A DNA stretch of 64,000 bases from Caballeronia sp. SL2Y3 (GTDB lineage Bacteria > Pseudomonadota > Gammaproteobacteria > Burkholderiales > Burkholderiaceae). Under the pieces are notes generated by a model. It was not told the origin of the DNA and ran no database searches. It saw only the letters and a list, made by a program, of their open reading frames with translations. The position numbers were made by a program, and so were the translations under genes. Below, piece by piece: positions 8,815 to 17,713 of this stretch (within the stretch, counting starts at the first letter, position 1; each line of letters begins with the position of its first letter). The stretch covers positions 1,116,001 through 1,180,000 of the forward strand of contig NZ_CP084261.1 in NCBI RefSeq assembly GCF_022879575.1, in the 5' to 3' direction.

Positions 8815-8931
8815 GTTGGCATTCGCCCAACGGGCGACTCAATATTTGTGCCAATGGCATTGGTTCGGTGTTGTGGTCTCTAAGCTGCCGCTCGGCGTGA
8901 CAGTGTGTTTCATGTGTGTTTCTTCTGCGTC

Positions 8932-9035
8932 AGTTTTTTCGTGGAACTTGTTTTGGTGTCGGTCTATTAGTGTTGCCCCGCCCCGGGGAGGGGCAACACT
9001 AATAGACCGACACGAATAAAAGCTCCACGACAAAC
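8932..9035. repeat. Large palindrome with 24-bp perfect arms (REP/MITE-like)
   Basis: Positions 8956-8979 and 8990-9013 are perfect inverted copies (24 of 24), starting GTGTCGGTCTATTAGTG. The 10-base centre (8980-8989) contains the self-complementary CCCCGGGG. Outside the core the symmetry continues imperfectly: 16 of 20 positions match in the next 20 bases on each side (GTGGA-C-CTT... against its complement) and some similarity persists further. The flanks look like two diverged inverted copies of one unit. It lies between two same-strand genes and could act as a terminator, mRNA stabiliser or mobile repeat. Confidence 0.85.
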
Positions 9036-9061
9036 AAGAAAGCGCGAGCAAAAAACAATCT

Positions 9062-9077
9062 CGGCATAGACCTTGCA
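9062..9077 (+). promoter_or_regulatory. Sigma-54-like (-24/-12) site before fhcB
   Basis: CGGCATAGACCTTGCA carries GG at 9063-9064 and GC at 9075-9076, the correct 12-base spacing, with TTGCA intact at -12. Transcription would start near 9088, only about four bases before the assigned ATG at 9092, and no Shine-Dalgarno sequence precedes that ATG. It is therefore either a nearly leaderless sigma-54 promoter or a chance match. Confidence 0.42.
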
Positions 9078-9091
9078 ATGACCCGCGCACC

Positions 9092-10354
9092 ATGCCCAAA
9101 CCAGCGCCAGCAAAACCCCTCTGGACGTGTCCATTCTGCCCGCTCTTATGCGACGACATTGCGCTGGACGTCGCGGCCGACGCGCGCCTGAGCGCAGAGA
9201 ACACGGCCTGTCCGCGCCTAGCGAACTCGCTCGCGAGCATGACCGCCGGAACGGCAAACGCACAACCGAAAGTCAACGGAACCCAAACCGACATTCGTAC
9301 AGCAATCTCGCGTGCCGCAGACATCCTGACGAAAGCCCGCCGCCCGCTCTTCGGCGGCCTCGCCACCGACGTAGCCGGCGCACGCGCGCTCTACGAACTC
9401 GCCGCCCACAGCGGCGCAATGCTCGATCACATGCACGGCGATTCGCTCGCCGCGACCACGCTCGCGCTGCAAGATCGCGGCGCGCTCTTCACCACGCTAT
9501 CCGAAGTGCGTTCGCGCGCCGATCTCATCATCGTGTTCGCGTGCGAACCATCACGCCGTTTTCCGCGCTTCTTTGAGCGGCTGCAAACCGCGCAGCATGA
9601 AAAGAAGATCGTCTTCGTCGGATGCGACGTCGATACGGCCGCCCCGCGTGGCGAGACACTGCTGCGCGATCTCGATGCCTTCGATACGCTCGCGCTCTGG
9701 TCCGCGCTCCTCGAAGACCGCAAGCCCGATGCGTTCGCAGACGCAGAAACCGCCCACGTCTTGCAGGCCTTGACCGAACGCATCCAGACGGCGCACTACA
9801 CCGCGTTCATCTATGAACCCGCCGCATTGCCAAGCCCGCATTCAGCGCTCGCGATAGAAGCGATACACCGAATTGTGAAGACGCTCAATCGCACCATGCG
9901 CGCGGGCGTCCTTGCATTGACCGGGGACGACGGCGCGCTCTCGGTCAATCAGACGGTCACGTGGCTCTCCGGCTTTCCGCTCAGAACGCGCGTCAACGTG
10001 GGGATGCCCCTCGAGCACGATCCATATCGCTATCGCACGCAAACGCTTTTGCATAAGCGTGAAGCTGACGCGCTGCTGTGGGTATCCAGCTTCGGTCCCG
10101 AGCCGATGCCCGATGCACTCGCCGACGATATTCCCGCGATCGTTCTCGCGCATCCCGCCAAAGCGCTCGATGAACGCAGGGCGCCCACTGTGTTCATTCC
10201 CGTTGCGACACCCGGCGTCGATAGCAGCGGACACCTCTTTCGCATGGATACATCGGTGGTCGCGCCGCTCGTGCCGGCACGCGGTACGGCATTGCCGACC
10301 GTGGCCGCCATCGCGAGTGAACTCGTGCAGTCTGTACGCGCAAGGAGGACGTGA
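9092..10354 (+). CDS. fhcB: Formyltransferase/hydrolase complex subunit B (FwdB/FmdB-like)
   Basis: FhcB is the bacterial relative of formylmethanofuran dehydrogenase subunit B; the Fhc complex converts formyl-tetrahydromethanopterin to formate without redox chemistry. The 420-residue protein opens with CPFCPLLCDDI (Cys13, 16 and 20) followed by Cys40, which resembles the CX2CX3C...C iron-sulfur motif of archaeal FwdB. No cysteine occurs between residues 41 and about 150, where the archaeal enzyme has its tungsten/molybdenum-ligating cysteine, so dehydrogenase activity is not expected. It is first in fhcB-fhcA-fhcD-fhcC, joined by overlapping start/stop codons. No clear ribosome site precedes the ATG. 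Confidence 0.9.
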   Translation: MPKPAPAKPLWTCPFCPLLCDDIALDVAADARLSAENTACPRLANSLASMTAGTANAQPKVNGTQTDIRTAISRAADILTKARRPLFGGLATDVAGARALYELAAHSGAMLDHMHGDSLAATTLALQDRGALFTTLSEVRSRADLIIVFACEPSRRFPRFFERLQTAQHEKKIVFVGCDVDTAAPRGETLLRDLDAFDTLALWSALLEDRKPDAFADAETAHVLQALTERIQTAHYTAFIYEPAALPSPHSALAIEAIHRIVKTLNRTMRAGVLALTGDDGALSVNQTVTWLSGFPLRTRVNVGMPLEHDPYRYRTQTLLHKREADALLWVSSFGPEPMPDALADDIPAIVLAHPAKALDERRAPTVFIPVATPGVDSSGHLFRMDTSVVAPLVPARGTALPTVAAIASELVQSVRARRT

Positions 10355-12057
10355 TGAGCACGGCGCGACTGAGAGGCGGCACCGTCTATGATCCGACGAA
10401 CGGCGTCAACGGCGAACAGCGCGACATCGCGATCCGCGACGGCCGTATCGTGGATGGCCTGAACGATCACGACATCCCGCCTGAACGTGACTTCGATGCG
10501 AGCGGCATGGTGGTCATGGCGGGCGGTATCGATCTGCACTCGCATATCGGCGGCGGCAAGACCAATCTCTCTCGTCTGCTCTTGCCGGAGGATCATCGCG
10601 ACGATCCGCGCGCCGTGCCGAACCGGCCCGACGAAGGCCGCTATATGCGTCTGCCTTCCTGCGGCACATGCGCGCCGGGCACGCTCGCCACCGGATATCG
10701 TTACGCGGAAATGGGCTACACGGCTGCATTCGAGCCCGCGATGATCGCCTCGAACGCGCGTCATACTCACCTCGAAATGGGCGATACGCCGATCATCGAT
10801 CACGGCGCCTACGTGATGATGGGCAACGACGAACTGTTCCTGCAGATGCTGGCGGCACGCGAAGACTACGAACGCATACGCGATTACGTCGGCTGGACCA
10901 TCAACGCGAGCAAGGCGCTCGGCGTCAAGGTGGTGAACCCGGGCGGCATATCCGCTTTCAAGTTCAATCAGCGTTCGCTCGATCTCGACGAAGCACACGT
11001 GCATTACGGCATCACGCCGCGCGACGTGCTCAAGACACTCACTCGCGCGCTCACCGACTTGCGCGTGCCGCATCCGTTGCATGTGCACGCAAGCAATCTC
11101 GGCGTGCCCGGCAACATCGATTCGACCATCGCCACGATGGATGCGGCAGAAGGCCTGCCCGTGCATCTCACGCATATCCAGTTCCACAGCTACGGCACGG
11201 AAGGGCCGCGCAAATTTTCATCCGGCGCGCGCGCCATTGCCGAAGCGGTGAACGCGCGTCCCAACGTGACCATCGATGTCGGGCAGATCATCTTCGGTCA
11301 GACCGTCACCGCTTCGGGCGACACGATGATGCAGTTCCGCAACGCGCCGCTCGCTCGTCCGCGTAAATGGATACTCGGAGATATCGAATGCGATGGCGGC
11401 TGTGGCGTGCTGCCCTTCCGGTATCGCGAAGAGAGCTTCGTGAACGCGCTGCAATGGATCATCGGGCTGGAGATCTTTTTGCTCGTGGACGATCCGTGGC
11501 GCGTATCGATAACGACCGATCATCCGAACGGCGGTCCGTTCACGAGTTACCCGCATCTCATTCGGCTCCTGATGGACAAGTCCTTTCGCGACGAGCAACT
11601 CGACAAGTTGCACGCCGATGCGAAGACCGCGACCGCGCTCGGTGAACTCACTCGCGAGTTCTCGCTCTACGAGATCGCCATCATCACGCGCGCCGGACCC
11701 GCGCGATTGCTCGGGCTGATGGATCGCGGGCATCTTGGAGTCGGCGCAGCAGCGGACATTGCCGTTTATCGCGAGGATGCGGACCGCGAACGCATGTTCA
11801 CGTCACCGGCCTATGTCTTTAAGGATGGCGAATTAATCGCACGCGATGGCGTGCTTCTCACCGTACCGACAGGCGGTATCCATTACGTGCAGCCGGACTA
11901 TGACCGTTCGGTCGAAGCGCGCGTGCGCGCTTTCACCGAAGCCAACCTTGCGGCGCGCTTCGAGAACGCGGCTATCGGCGACGACGAAATCTGCGCATGC
12001 TGCAACGGCGGCAGGCTGTTGCCGGTCGCGTGCTTCGCCACGCGCGGGAACGCATGA
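10354..12057 (+). CDS. fhcA: Formyltransferase/hydrolase complex subunit A (FwdA-like amidohydrolase)
   Basis: FhcA is the zinc amidohydrolase that hydrolyses formyl-methylofuran to formate in the Fhc complex. It carries the metal motif GGIDLHSHIGGGK (His62 and His64), HVHASNLGVPGN and HLTHIQFHSYG, all expected for the FwdA branch. ATG 10354 follows AAGGAGG at 10342-10348 and overlaps the fhcB stop by one base; a GTG three bases earlier is the alternative start. The length of 567 residues is normal. The C-terminus has an unusual cysteine pair (EICACCNGG) whose role is unknown. Confidence 0.92.
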   Translation: MSTARLRGGTVYDPTNGVNGEQRDIAIRDGRIVDGLNDHDIPPERDFDASGMVVMAGGIDLHSHIGGGKTNLSRLLLPEDHRDDPRAVPNRPDEGRYMRLPSCGTCAPGTLATGYRYAEMGYTAAFEPAMIASNARHTHLEMGDTPIIDHGAYVMMGNDELFLQMLAAREDYERIRDYVGWTINASKALGVKVVNPGGISAFKFNQRSLDLDEAHVHYGITPRDVLKTLTRALTDLRVPHPLHVHASNLGVPGNIDSTIATMDAAEGLPVHLTHIQFHSYGTEGPRKFSSGARAIAEAVNARPNVTIDVGQIIFGQTVTASGDTMMQFRNAPLARPRKWILGDIECDGGCGVLPFRYREESFVNALQWIIGLEIFLLVDDPWRVSITTDHPNGGPFTSYPHLIRLLMDKSFRDEQLDKLHADAKTATALGELTREFSLYEIAIITRAGPARLLGLMDRGHLGVGAAADIAVYREDADRERMFTSPAYVFKDGELIARDGVLLTVPTGGIHYVQPDYDRSVEARVRAFTEANLAARFENAAIGDDEICACCNGGRLLPVACFATRGNA

Positions 12058-13010
12058 CCATGACCGCCATGCGCATCAACGACACGGAGATCGACGACAC
12101 GTTCGCCGAAGCGTTCCCGATGAAGGCGACGCGCCTCGTCATTACCGCGCATACGCCGAGATGGGCGCGTCACGCCGCCAATTCGCTGACGGGCTTTGCG
12201 ACATCCGTGATCGATTGCGGATGCGAAGCGGGCATCGAACGCGATCTCGCAGCCGATGAGACGCCCGATGGCAGGCCGGGCATTTCGGTGCTCATCTTCG
12301 CTGTGTCGTCGAAAGAACTGGCAAAGCAAGTCGCGCGGCGCGTCGGGCAATGCGTGCTCACATGCCCGACCACCGCAGTCTATGGCGGCATCGATCCGGC
12401 AACGAGCCGCGCGCCGCTCTCCGACAACGCACCGCTCGGCGCGGGCCTGCGCTTCTTCGGCGACGGCTTCCAGATATCGAAAGTGCTCGGCACGACGCGC
12501 TATTGGCGCGTGCCCGTGATGGACGGCGAATTCGTCTGCGAGGAATTCACGGCCACCGTGAAGGCAGTGGGCGGCGGCAACCTGCTGTTCCTCGCGCGTG
12601 ATCTCGACAGCGCATTGCACGCCGCCGAAGCCGCCGTTGCCGCCATGCACGCGCTGCCGAACATCATCACGCCCTTTCCAGGCGGCGTGGTGCGCTCCGG
12701 CTCCAAGATCGGCTCGAAATACGCGGGCGCGACCGCCTCCACGAACGATGCCTTCTGCCCCACGCTCGTCGGCTTGTCGAAGAAAAGCGAGCTCACGCCC
12801 GAGGTCGCATGCGTGCTCGAAATCGTGATCGACGGTCTGACCGATGCGGATGTGCGCGCCGCGATGGCTGCCGGCATCGCGGCCGCGACTGCAATAGGAC
12901 GAGCGGGCGGCATGCTGCGTATATCGGCGGGCAATTACGGCGGCAAGCTCGGGCCGTATCACTTCAAGCTGCACGAACTCGCGGCCGGCATCGCGGGGAG
13001 TCGTGCATGA
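12054..13010 (+). CDS. fhcD: Formylmethanofuran:tetrahydromethanopterin formyltransferase subunit D
   Basis: FhcD (Ftr) moves the formyl group between tetrahydromethanopterin and methylofuran. The protein contains the recognisable start INDTEIDDTFAEAFPMKATRL, the GATASTNDAFCPTL region and the glycine-rich C-terminus of the family, at about 318 residues. Its ATG overlaps the fhcA stop (ATGA), which fixes the start; ATGs at 12060 and 12069 are alternatives. The fhcC start overlaps its own stop in the same way, consistent with stoichiometric synthesis of the complex. Confidence 0.93.
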   Translation: MTMTAMRINDTEIDDTFAEAFPMKATRLVITAHTPRWARHAANSLTGFATSVIDCGCEAGIERDLAADETPDGRPGISVLIFAVSSKELAKQVARRVGQCVLTCPTTAVYGGIDPATSRAPLSDNAPLGAGLRFFGDGFQISKVLGTTRYWRVPVMDGEFVCEEFTATVKAVGGGNLLFLARDLDSALHAAEAAVAAMHALPNIITPFPGGVVRSGSKIGSKYAGATASTNDAFCPTLVGLSKKSELTPEVACVLEIVIDGLTDADVRAAMAAGIAAATAIGRAGGMLRISAGNYGGKLGPYHFKLHELAAGIAGSRA

Positions 13011-13828
13011 GCGCCATTACGTTACGTGTAAAAACTGCGCCCGGCTTTCGCGTCGATGCGTCGAAGTTACTTCCTTGCGCACTCGGTCGCTTGGAGGATA
13101 GCGAAGTCGCGCGATCCATATTGCAAGGTCACGGCGAGCAGTGCGCGTTAGCCGATCTCTTCGACATCACCCGAGCGCAGAGCGAAGCGCCGATACTCCA
13201 TATAGAAGGCGATGTTGCGTGGCTCGACCGCATCGGGGCGTCGCTCGATGCCGGTTCGCTCTTCGTCCACGGCGAAGCAGGCGACTACGCGGGCATCGGC
13301 ATGAGCGGCGGCGAGCTGCATATCGACGGCAATGCGGGCCGCTTCACCGCATGCGAAATGCAAGGCGGCCGCATGACGGTGCGTGGAAGCGTCGGCGATT
13401 TTGCTGCGGGCGCGCTGCCCGGCGACATGGAAGGCATGCGCGGCGGCGTTTTGATCGTCCACGGCGATGCAGGCGCGCGTCTTGCAGACCGCATGCGGCG
13501 CGGCACCGTGCTGATCGGCGGCAATGCGGGCGATTTCGCGGCATCGCGGCTCGTGGCGGGGACGCTTTGCATCGCGGGCGGTACGGGCGCGCACCTCGGT
13601 TATGGCATGCGACGCGGCACGGTCGTACTATTGAAGGCGCCGCGACGCATCGAACCGACTTTCGTCGAAGGCGGCCGTGGCTTCGACGTCTTCTGGCGGC
13701 TGCTGACCCGGATGCTCACGCGTGAGATGCCGCTATTCGCGACGCTCGCCGACAGCACCATGCCGACGCGCTATGCAGGCGATCTCGCCGTGGACGGACG
13801 GGGGGAATTGCTGATCGCCAATTCATGA
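13007..13828 (+). CDS. fhcC: Formyltransferase/hydrolase complex subunit C (FwdC/GltB-type beta-helix)
   Basis: FhcC is the structural beta-helix subunit of the Fhc complex, related to the C-terminal domain of glutamate synthase. From about residue 80 to 210 it shows repeated G-x-x-G-x-x-x-G turns (GEAGDYAGIGMSGG, GNAGRFTACEMQGG, GGNAGDFAASRLVAG). The 273-residue length is usual. The ATG at 13007 overlaps the fhcD stop by ATGA; an in-frame start further upstream would lie inside fhcD and adds unrelated arginine-rich sequence, so it was rejected. Confidence 0.9.
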   Translation: MSAITLRVKTAPGFRVDASKLLPCALGRLEDSEVARSILQGHGEQCALADLFDITRAQSEAPILHIEGDVAWLDRIGASLDAGSLFVHGEAGDYAGIGMSGGELHIDGNAGRFTACEMQGGRMTVRGSVGDFAAGALPGDMEGMRGGVLIVHGDAGARLADRMRRGTVLIGGNAGDFAASRLVAGTLCIAGGTGAHLGYGMRRGTVVLLKAPRRIEPTFVEGGRGFDVFWRLLTRMLTREMPLFATLADSTMPTRYAGDLAVDGRGELLIANS

Positions 13829-13890
13829 ACAGACGAGAACAATGCACTCATATCCGGCGGACGAATGCCCTTTGACGAAGGAGGCGCGCC

Positions 13891-14460
13891 ATGACCGCTG
13901 CACGAATCTCCGCTGCGGCGCACGGCAAGGCGGTCGCGGCGAACGATCGCTTCGCGCGTCCGCTCGTTGCGCTGCACTGGATCATCGCGGCCGCCATTAT
14001 CGCGATGTTGTGCATCGGCTTCTACATGGTCGGTCTGCCGCGCGGGCTGCCGTTCAAGTCGACGCTCATCAACTTCCACAAGTCGCTCGGCATGACGGTT
14101 TTCCTGCTGGTGCTGATCCGCATCCTGGTACGCCTGGCCTATGGCCGGCCGCCTCTGCCGCCGATGGGAGCGTGGCAACGCGCCGCCGCGAGCACCACGC
14201 AGGCTCTTTTATACGTTGGCATGATCGCGATGCCGCTGACCGGTTACCTCGGCTCGTCGTTCAACAAGTACGGCACGCGCTTCTGGGGCGTGCCGTTGCC
14301 GCAATGGGGATGGGACGACAAGGGCATGCGGGAACTGTTCTTCGGCATCCATGTATATCTGGCGTGGATCATGGCCGCGCTGATCGTGCTGCATTTTCTG
14401 GGCGCGATGAAACATCAATTGATCGACAAGGACGGACTCTTAAGGAGAATGTGGCCATGA
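13891..14460 (+). CDS. Cytochrome b561-family membrane protein
   Basis: This 189-residue integral membrane protein has four predicted helices and the haem-ligating histidine pattern of bacterial cytochrome b561: [27 protein letters not shown] and [10 protein letters not shown]. Such proteins pass electrons between periplasmic donors and the quinone pool. Placed between fhcC and pqqB, it may serve a PQQ-dependent dehydrogenase or another quinol-linked step of C1 oxidation, which is inference. A strong GGAGG site precedes the ATG. Its stop codon overlaps a 12-codon ORF that runs into pqqB. Confidence 0.88.
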   Translation: MTAARISAAAHGKAVAANDRFARPLVALHWIIAAAIIAMLCIGFYMVGLPRGLPFKSTLINFHKSLGMTVFLLVLIRILVRLAYGRPPLPPMGAWQRAAASTTQALLYVGMIAMPLTGYLGSSFNKYGTRFWGVPLPQWGWDDKGMRELFFGIHVYLAWIMAALIVLHFLGAMKHQLIDKDGLLRRMWP

Positions 14461-14495
14461 GCGCCGTGATGCAGGTCAGCGAGGCTGGCTTATGA
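14457..14495 (+). CDS. 12-codon ORF bridging cytochrome b561 and pqqB
   Basis: ATG at 14457 overlaps the cytochrome b561 stop (ATGA) and is preceded by AAGGAG at 14442-14447 with good spacing. The frame encodes [12 protein letters not shown] and its TGA (14493-14495) overlaps the pqqB ATG (14492-14494). The double overlap with a proper ribosome site suggests a coupling ORF that delivers ribosomes to pqqB. The peptide has no E-x-x-x-Y motif, so it is not a second PqqA. Confidence 0.45.
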   Translation: MSAVMQVSEAGL

Positions 14496-15412
14496 AGATT
14501 CGTGTGCTGGGCTCGTCGGCAGGCGGCGGATTCCCGCAATGGAACTGCAACTGCCGCAATTGCGACGGCGTGCGTCGCGGCACGATAGCGGCGCGGGCGC
14601 GCACGCAGTCTTCCATTGCCGTCAGCGATAACGGCGAGGACTGGCTGCTCGTCAATGCTTCGCCGGACATACTCGCGCAGATCGCGGCAAATCCCGAGCT
14701 GCAGCCCGCGCGCCGCGTGCGCGATACGGGCATCGCGGCGGTCATCGTGATGGACGCGCAGATCGATCATGTCACCGGTCTTCTGATGCTGCGCGAACGC
14801 GGCACGCCGTTGCCGCTCTATGCCACCGACGCCGTGTGGCAAGACCTTTCGACCGGCTTTCCGGTCACGTCGATTCTCTCGCATTACTGCGGCGTCGAAC
14901 ATCGGCGCATTGCGCTCGACGGCGCCGCGTTGAGCGTGCCGGAACTGCCGCGCGTGCAGATCGAAGCGCTACCGCTTTCGAGCAAGGCGCCGCCTTACTC
15001 GCCGCACCGCGAAGCGCCCGAAGTGGGCGACAACATCGGCCTCGTGTTCACGAACAGCGCAACGGGCAAGCGAGCGTTCTATGCGCCGGGGCTCGGCGCG
15101 ATCGAACCGCATGTGCTCGAGGCGATGCGCGGGGCCGACGTCTTGCTGATCGATGGCACGGTATGGACCGACGACGAAATGATTCGTCTGGGCCTGACGA
15201 AGAAGACCGGCGCCGACATGGGTCATCTCGCTCAGAGCGGCGCAGGCGGCATGATCGAAGTGCTCGATTCAATCGCGCGCGCGGAAATGCGCAAAGTGCT
15301 AATCCATATCAACAACACGAACCCGATTCTCATCGAAGATGGTCCTGAACGCCGCATGCTGTCGGAGCATGGCATCGAAGTGGCGCACGACGGCATGAGC
15401 TTCGAGCTATGA
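14492..15412 (+). CDS. pqqB: PQQ biosynthesis protein PqqB
   Basis: PqqB is a metallo-beta-lactamase-fold protein required for PQQ synthesis; work on the Pseudomonas enzyme supports an iron-dependent hydroxylase acting on the cross-linked intermediate. The 306-residue protein begins [21 protein letters not shown] and has CRNC close by, plus [16 protein letters not shown] in place of the canonical HxHxDH motif, as usual for PqqB. The start overlaps the stop of the 12-codon ORF. Genes pqqB, C, D and E follow in standard order. Confidence 0.95.
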   Translation: MKIRVLGSSAGGGFPQWNCNCRNCDGVRRGTIAARARTQSSIAVSDNGEDWLLVNASPDILAQIAANPELQPARRVRDTGIAAVIVMDAQIDHVTGLLMLRERGTPLPLYATDAVWQDLSTGFPVTSILSHYCGVEHRRIALDGAALSVPELPRVQIEALPLSSKAPPYSPHREAPEVGDNIGLVFTNSATGKRAFYAPGLGAIEPHVLEAMRGADVLLIDGTVWTDDEMIRLGLTKKTGADMGHLAQSGAGGMIEVLDSIARAEMRKVLIHINNTNPILIEDGPERRMLSEHGIEVAHDGMSFEL

Positions 15413-15433
15413 AGAATCCCTGGAGAACGATGA

Positions 15434-16192
15434 ATGTCTGACCACCCGTTCACGCCGATGCTCAACCCCACGACCGGCCCGCACTTCACCGCAGTGGAGA
15501 CCGCGGAGCCAGCGTGGACGCGCGAACAGTTCGAAGAACAACTGCGCGCGAAAGGCACGGCGTACCACATCCATCATCCGTTCAATGTGAAGATGAATAG
15601 CGGTGGATGCTCGCCCGAGCAGATTCGCGGCTGGGTCGCTAACCGCTTCTACTATCAGATCAACATTCCGCTGAAGGACGCGGCGGTCATGTCCAACTGC
15701 CCGGACCGCGAGACGCGCCGCCGCTGGGTGCTGCGCATTCTCGATCACGATGGCTATGAAAATCAGCCGGGCGGCATCGAAGCGTGGGCGCGCCTGGGCG
15801 ATGCAGTGGGTCTATCGCGCGACGATCTGTGGTCGCTTCGGCTCGTCACGCCCGGCGTGCGCTTCGCCGTCGACGCCTACGTGAATTTCGCGCGGCGCGC
15901 CCCGTGGCAGGAATCGGTGTGCTCGTCATTGACGGAGATGTTCGCGCCGCAGATTCACAAGGATCGCCTGGCGACATGGCCCGAGCATTACAAGTGGATC
16001 GAAGCCGATGGTCTCGCTTATTTTCGCTCGCGTGTGTCGCTCGCGCAGCGCGATGTCGAACACGGTCTCGAAGTGACGCTGGCTCACTTCACGACACGCG
16101 AGCAACAACAACGCGCGCTCGACATTCTGCAATTCAAGCTGGATATTCTCTGGACCATGCTGGATTCCATCGAAAAGGCCTTTCCGTCATGA
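15434..16192 (+). CDS. pqqC: Pyrroloquinoline-quinone synthase PqqC
   Basis: PqqC is the cofactor-less oxidase that performs the final ring closure and oxidation to PQQ. The 252-residue protein shows the family motifs [32 protein letters not shown] near residues 37-70 (given here as key blocks HIHHPFN and NRFYYQ) and [14 protein letters not shown] helical C-terminus ends [19 protein letters not shown]. It starts 21 bases after pqqB and its stop overlaps the pqqD ATG (ATGA). Confidence 0.95.
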   Translation: MSDHPFTPMLNPTTGPHFTAVETAEPAWTREQFEEQLRAKGTAYHIHHPFNVKMNSGGCSPEQIRGWVANRFYYQINIPLKDAAVMSNCPDRETRRRWVLRILDHDGYENQPGGIEAWARLGDAVGLSRDDLWSLRLVTPGVRFAVDAYVNFARRAPWQESVCSSLTEMFAPQIHKDRLATWPEHYKWIEADGLAYFRSRVSLAQRDVEHGLEVTLAHFTTREQQQRALDILQFKLDILWTMLDSIEKAFPS

Positions 16193-16497
16193 GCGATACG
16201 AACCCGACGCAGCGTGTCCAGGAAGCCGTCGAAGCACCGGATGACTCACTGCATCCGAAGCTCAAGCGTCTCTTTCGCCTGCAATGGGAGCCCGCGCAGG
16301 ATGCGCACGTCCTGCTTTATCCCGAAGGCATGGTGAAGCTCAACCAAAGCGCCGCGCAGATTCTTTTGCGCTGTGACGGCACGCGCGACATTCCCGCGCT
16401 CGTCGCGGATCTGGAACAGGCGTTCAACGCAAGCGGCCTCGGCGACGACGTGCGGGCGTTCATCGCCGGCGCACGTTCGCGCGGCTGGCTGGAGTAA
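16189..16497 (+). CDS. pqqD: PQQ peptide chaperone PqqD
   Basis: PqqD binds PqqA and presents it to the radical SAM enzyme PqqE; it is the founding RiPP recognition element. The 102-residue protein contains [23 protein letters not shown], then [24 protein letters not shown], matching the PqqD fold. ATG 16189 overlaps the pqqC stop, which settles the start; a much longer in-frame ORF upstream lies inside pqqC and was rejected. It is a free-standing protein and not fused to PqqC or PqqE as in some species. Confidence 0.93.
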   Translation: MSDTNPTQRVQEAVEAPDDSLHPKLKRLFRLQWEPAQDAHVLLYPEGMVKLNQSAAQILLRCDGTRDIPALVADLEQAFNASGLGDDVRAFIAGARSRGWLE

Positions 16498-16521
16498 CGA
16501 GGCACAAGCAGAGGCACGAGC

Positions 16522-17709
16522 ATGACCGATCTTTCCGAACCCGTTGCGAAGCCCGAGCACGAAGGCGCGGCCATACCGCCGCCGCTCTGGCTGCTCGCCG
16601 AGCTGACGTACCGCTGTCCGCTGCATTGCGTGTTCTGCTACAACCCCGTCAATTATGCGGAACATACGCAAGAGTTGAACACCGAGCAATGGCTCGACAC
16701 ATTGCGGCAGGCGCGCGCGCTCGGCGCGGCGCAACTCGGCTTTTCAGGCGGCGAGCCGCTTCTTCGCGACGATCTGGAAACGCTCGTCGCAGAGGCACGC
16801 AAACTCGGCTTCTATACCAATCTCATCACGTCAGGCATCGGTCTCACGGACAAGCGTCTGACTGCTCTGAAGGACGCGGGACTCGATCATATTCAACTCT
16901 CGTTTCAGGACTCGACGCAGGAGCTGAACGACTTTCTCTCCAGCACGAAGACCTTCGAGTTGAAGAAGCGCGTGGCCAATCTCATCAAGGCCCACGGCTT
17001 CCCGATGGTGCTCAATTGCGTCTTGCACCGCTATAACCTGCCGCATATCGGCCGCATCATCGACATGGCGCTCGCGATGGACGCCGAGTATCTCGAACTC
17101 GCGAACACGCAGTACTACGGCTGGGCGCACGCGAACCGCGCGCAACTCATGCCGACCGCCGAGCAGTTGCAGGAAGCCGAAGCGGTGGTCGAGCGTTACC
17201 GGCGCGAGATAGGCGACAAGTGCAAGATATTCTTCGTCGTGCCCGATTACTACGAGCGTCGGCCGAAGCGTTGCATGAACGGATGGGGCTCCGTGTTTCT
17301 CGGCATCGCGCCGGATGGGGCCGCGTTGCCGTGTCATACGGCGCGCTCTTTGCCAGGCCTCACCTTCCCCAACGTGACGCAGACGCCGCTCAAAGACATC
17401 TGGTATGAGAGCGATGCTTTCAACCGCTTTCGCGGCTTCGGCTGGATGAAGGAGCCGTGCCGCAGTTGCGACGAGAAAGCCATCGACCTCGGCGGCTGCC
17501 GCTGTCAGGCGTATCTGCTCACGCAAGATCCGGCGAACGCGGACCCGGTATGCGACAAGTCCCCGCATCATGAACGGGTCATCGAAGTGGTGCGCGCGGC
17601 ATCGGTGAGGCAGGAACCCGCGGAACAGCCCATCGTCTTTCGCAACGACGCTAACTCGCGGCGCATGGCGGCGGCACATCGTCCACTTGATTCGGACACC
17701 GAAGGATAG
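16522..17709 (+). CDS. pqqE: PqqA peptide cyclase PqqE, radical SAM/SPASM
   Basis: PqqE forms the carbon-carbon bond between Glu and Tyr of PqqA. The radical SAM cluster motif CPLHCVFCYNP (CX3CX2C) lies near residue 33. The C-terminal SPASM region has its cysteines at RCMNGWGS, LPCHTARS, CRSCDEKAIDLGGCRC and the later VCDKS. SAM-binding GFSGGEPLL is present. Length is 395 residues. The protease that releases the cross-linked peptide (PqqF type) is not in the window. Confidence 0.96.
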   Translation: MTDLSEPVAKPEHEGAAIPPPLWLLAELTYRCPLHCVFCYNPVNYAEHTQELNTEQWLDTLRQARALGAAQLGFSGGEPLLRDDLETLVAEARKLGFYTNLITSGIGLTDKRLTALKDAGLDHIQLSFQDSTQELNDFLSSTKTFELKKRVANLIKAHGFPMVLNCVLHRYNLPHIGRIIDMALAMDAEYLELANTQYYGWAHANRAQLMPTAEQLQEAEAVVERYRREIGDKCKIFFVVPDYYERRPKRCMNGWGSVFLGIAPDGAALPCHTARSLPGLTFPNVTQTPLKDIWYESDAFNRFRGFGWMKEPCRSCDEKAIDLGGCRCQAYLLTQDPANADPVCDKSPHHERVIEVVRAASVRQEPAEQPIVFRNDANSRRMAAAHRPLDSDTEG

Positions 17710-17713
17710 TCAC

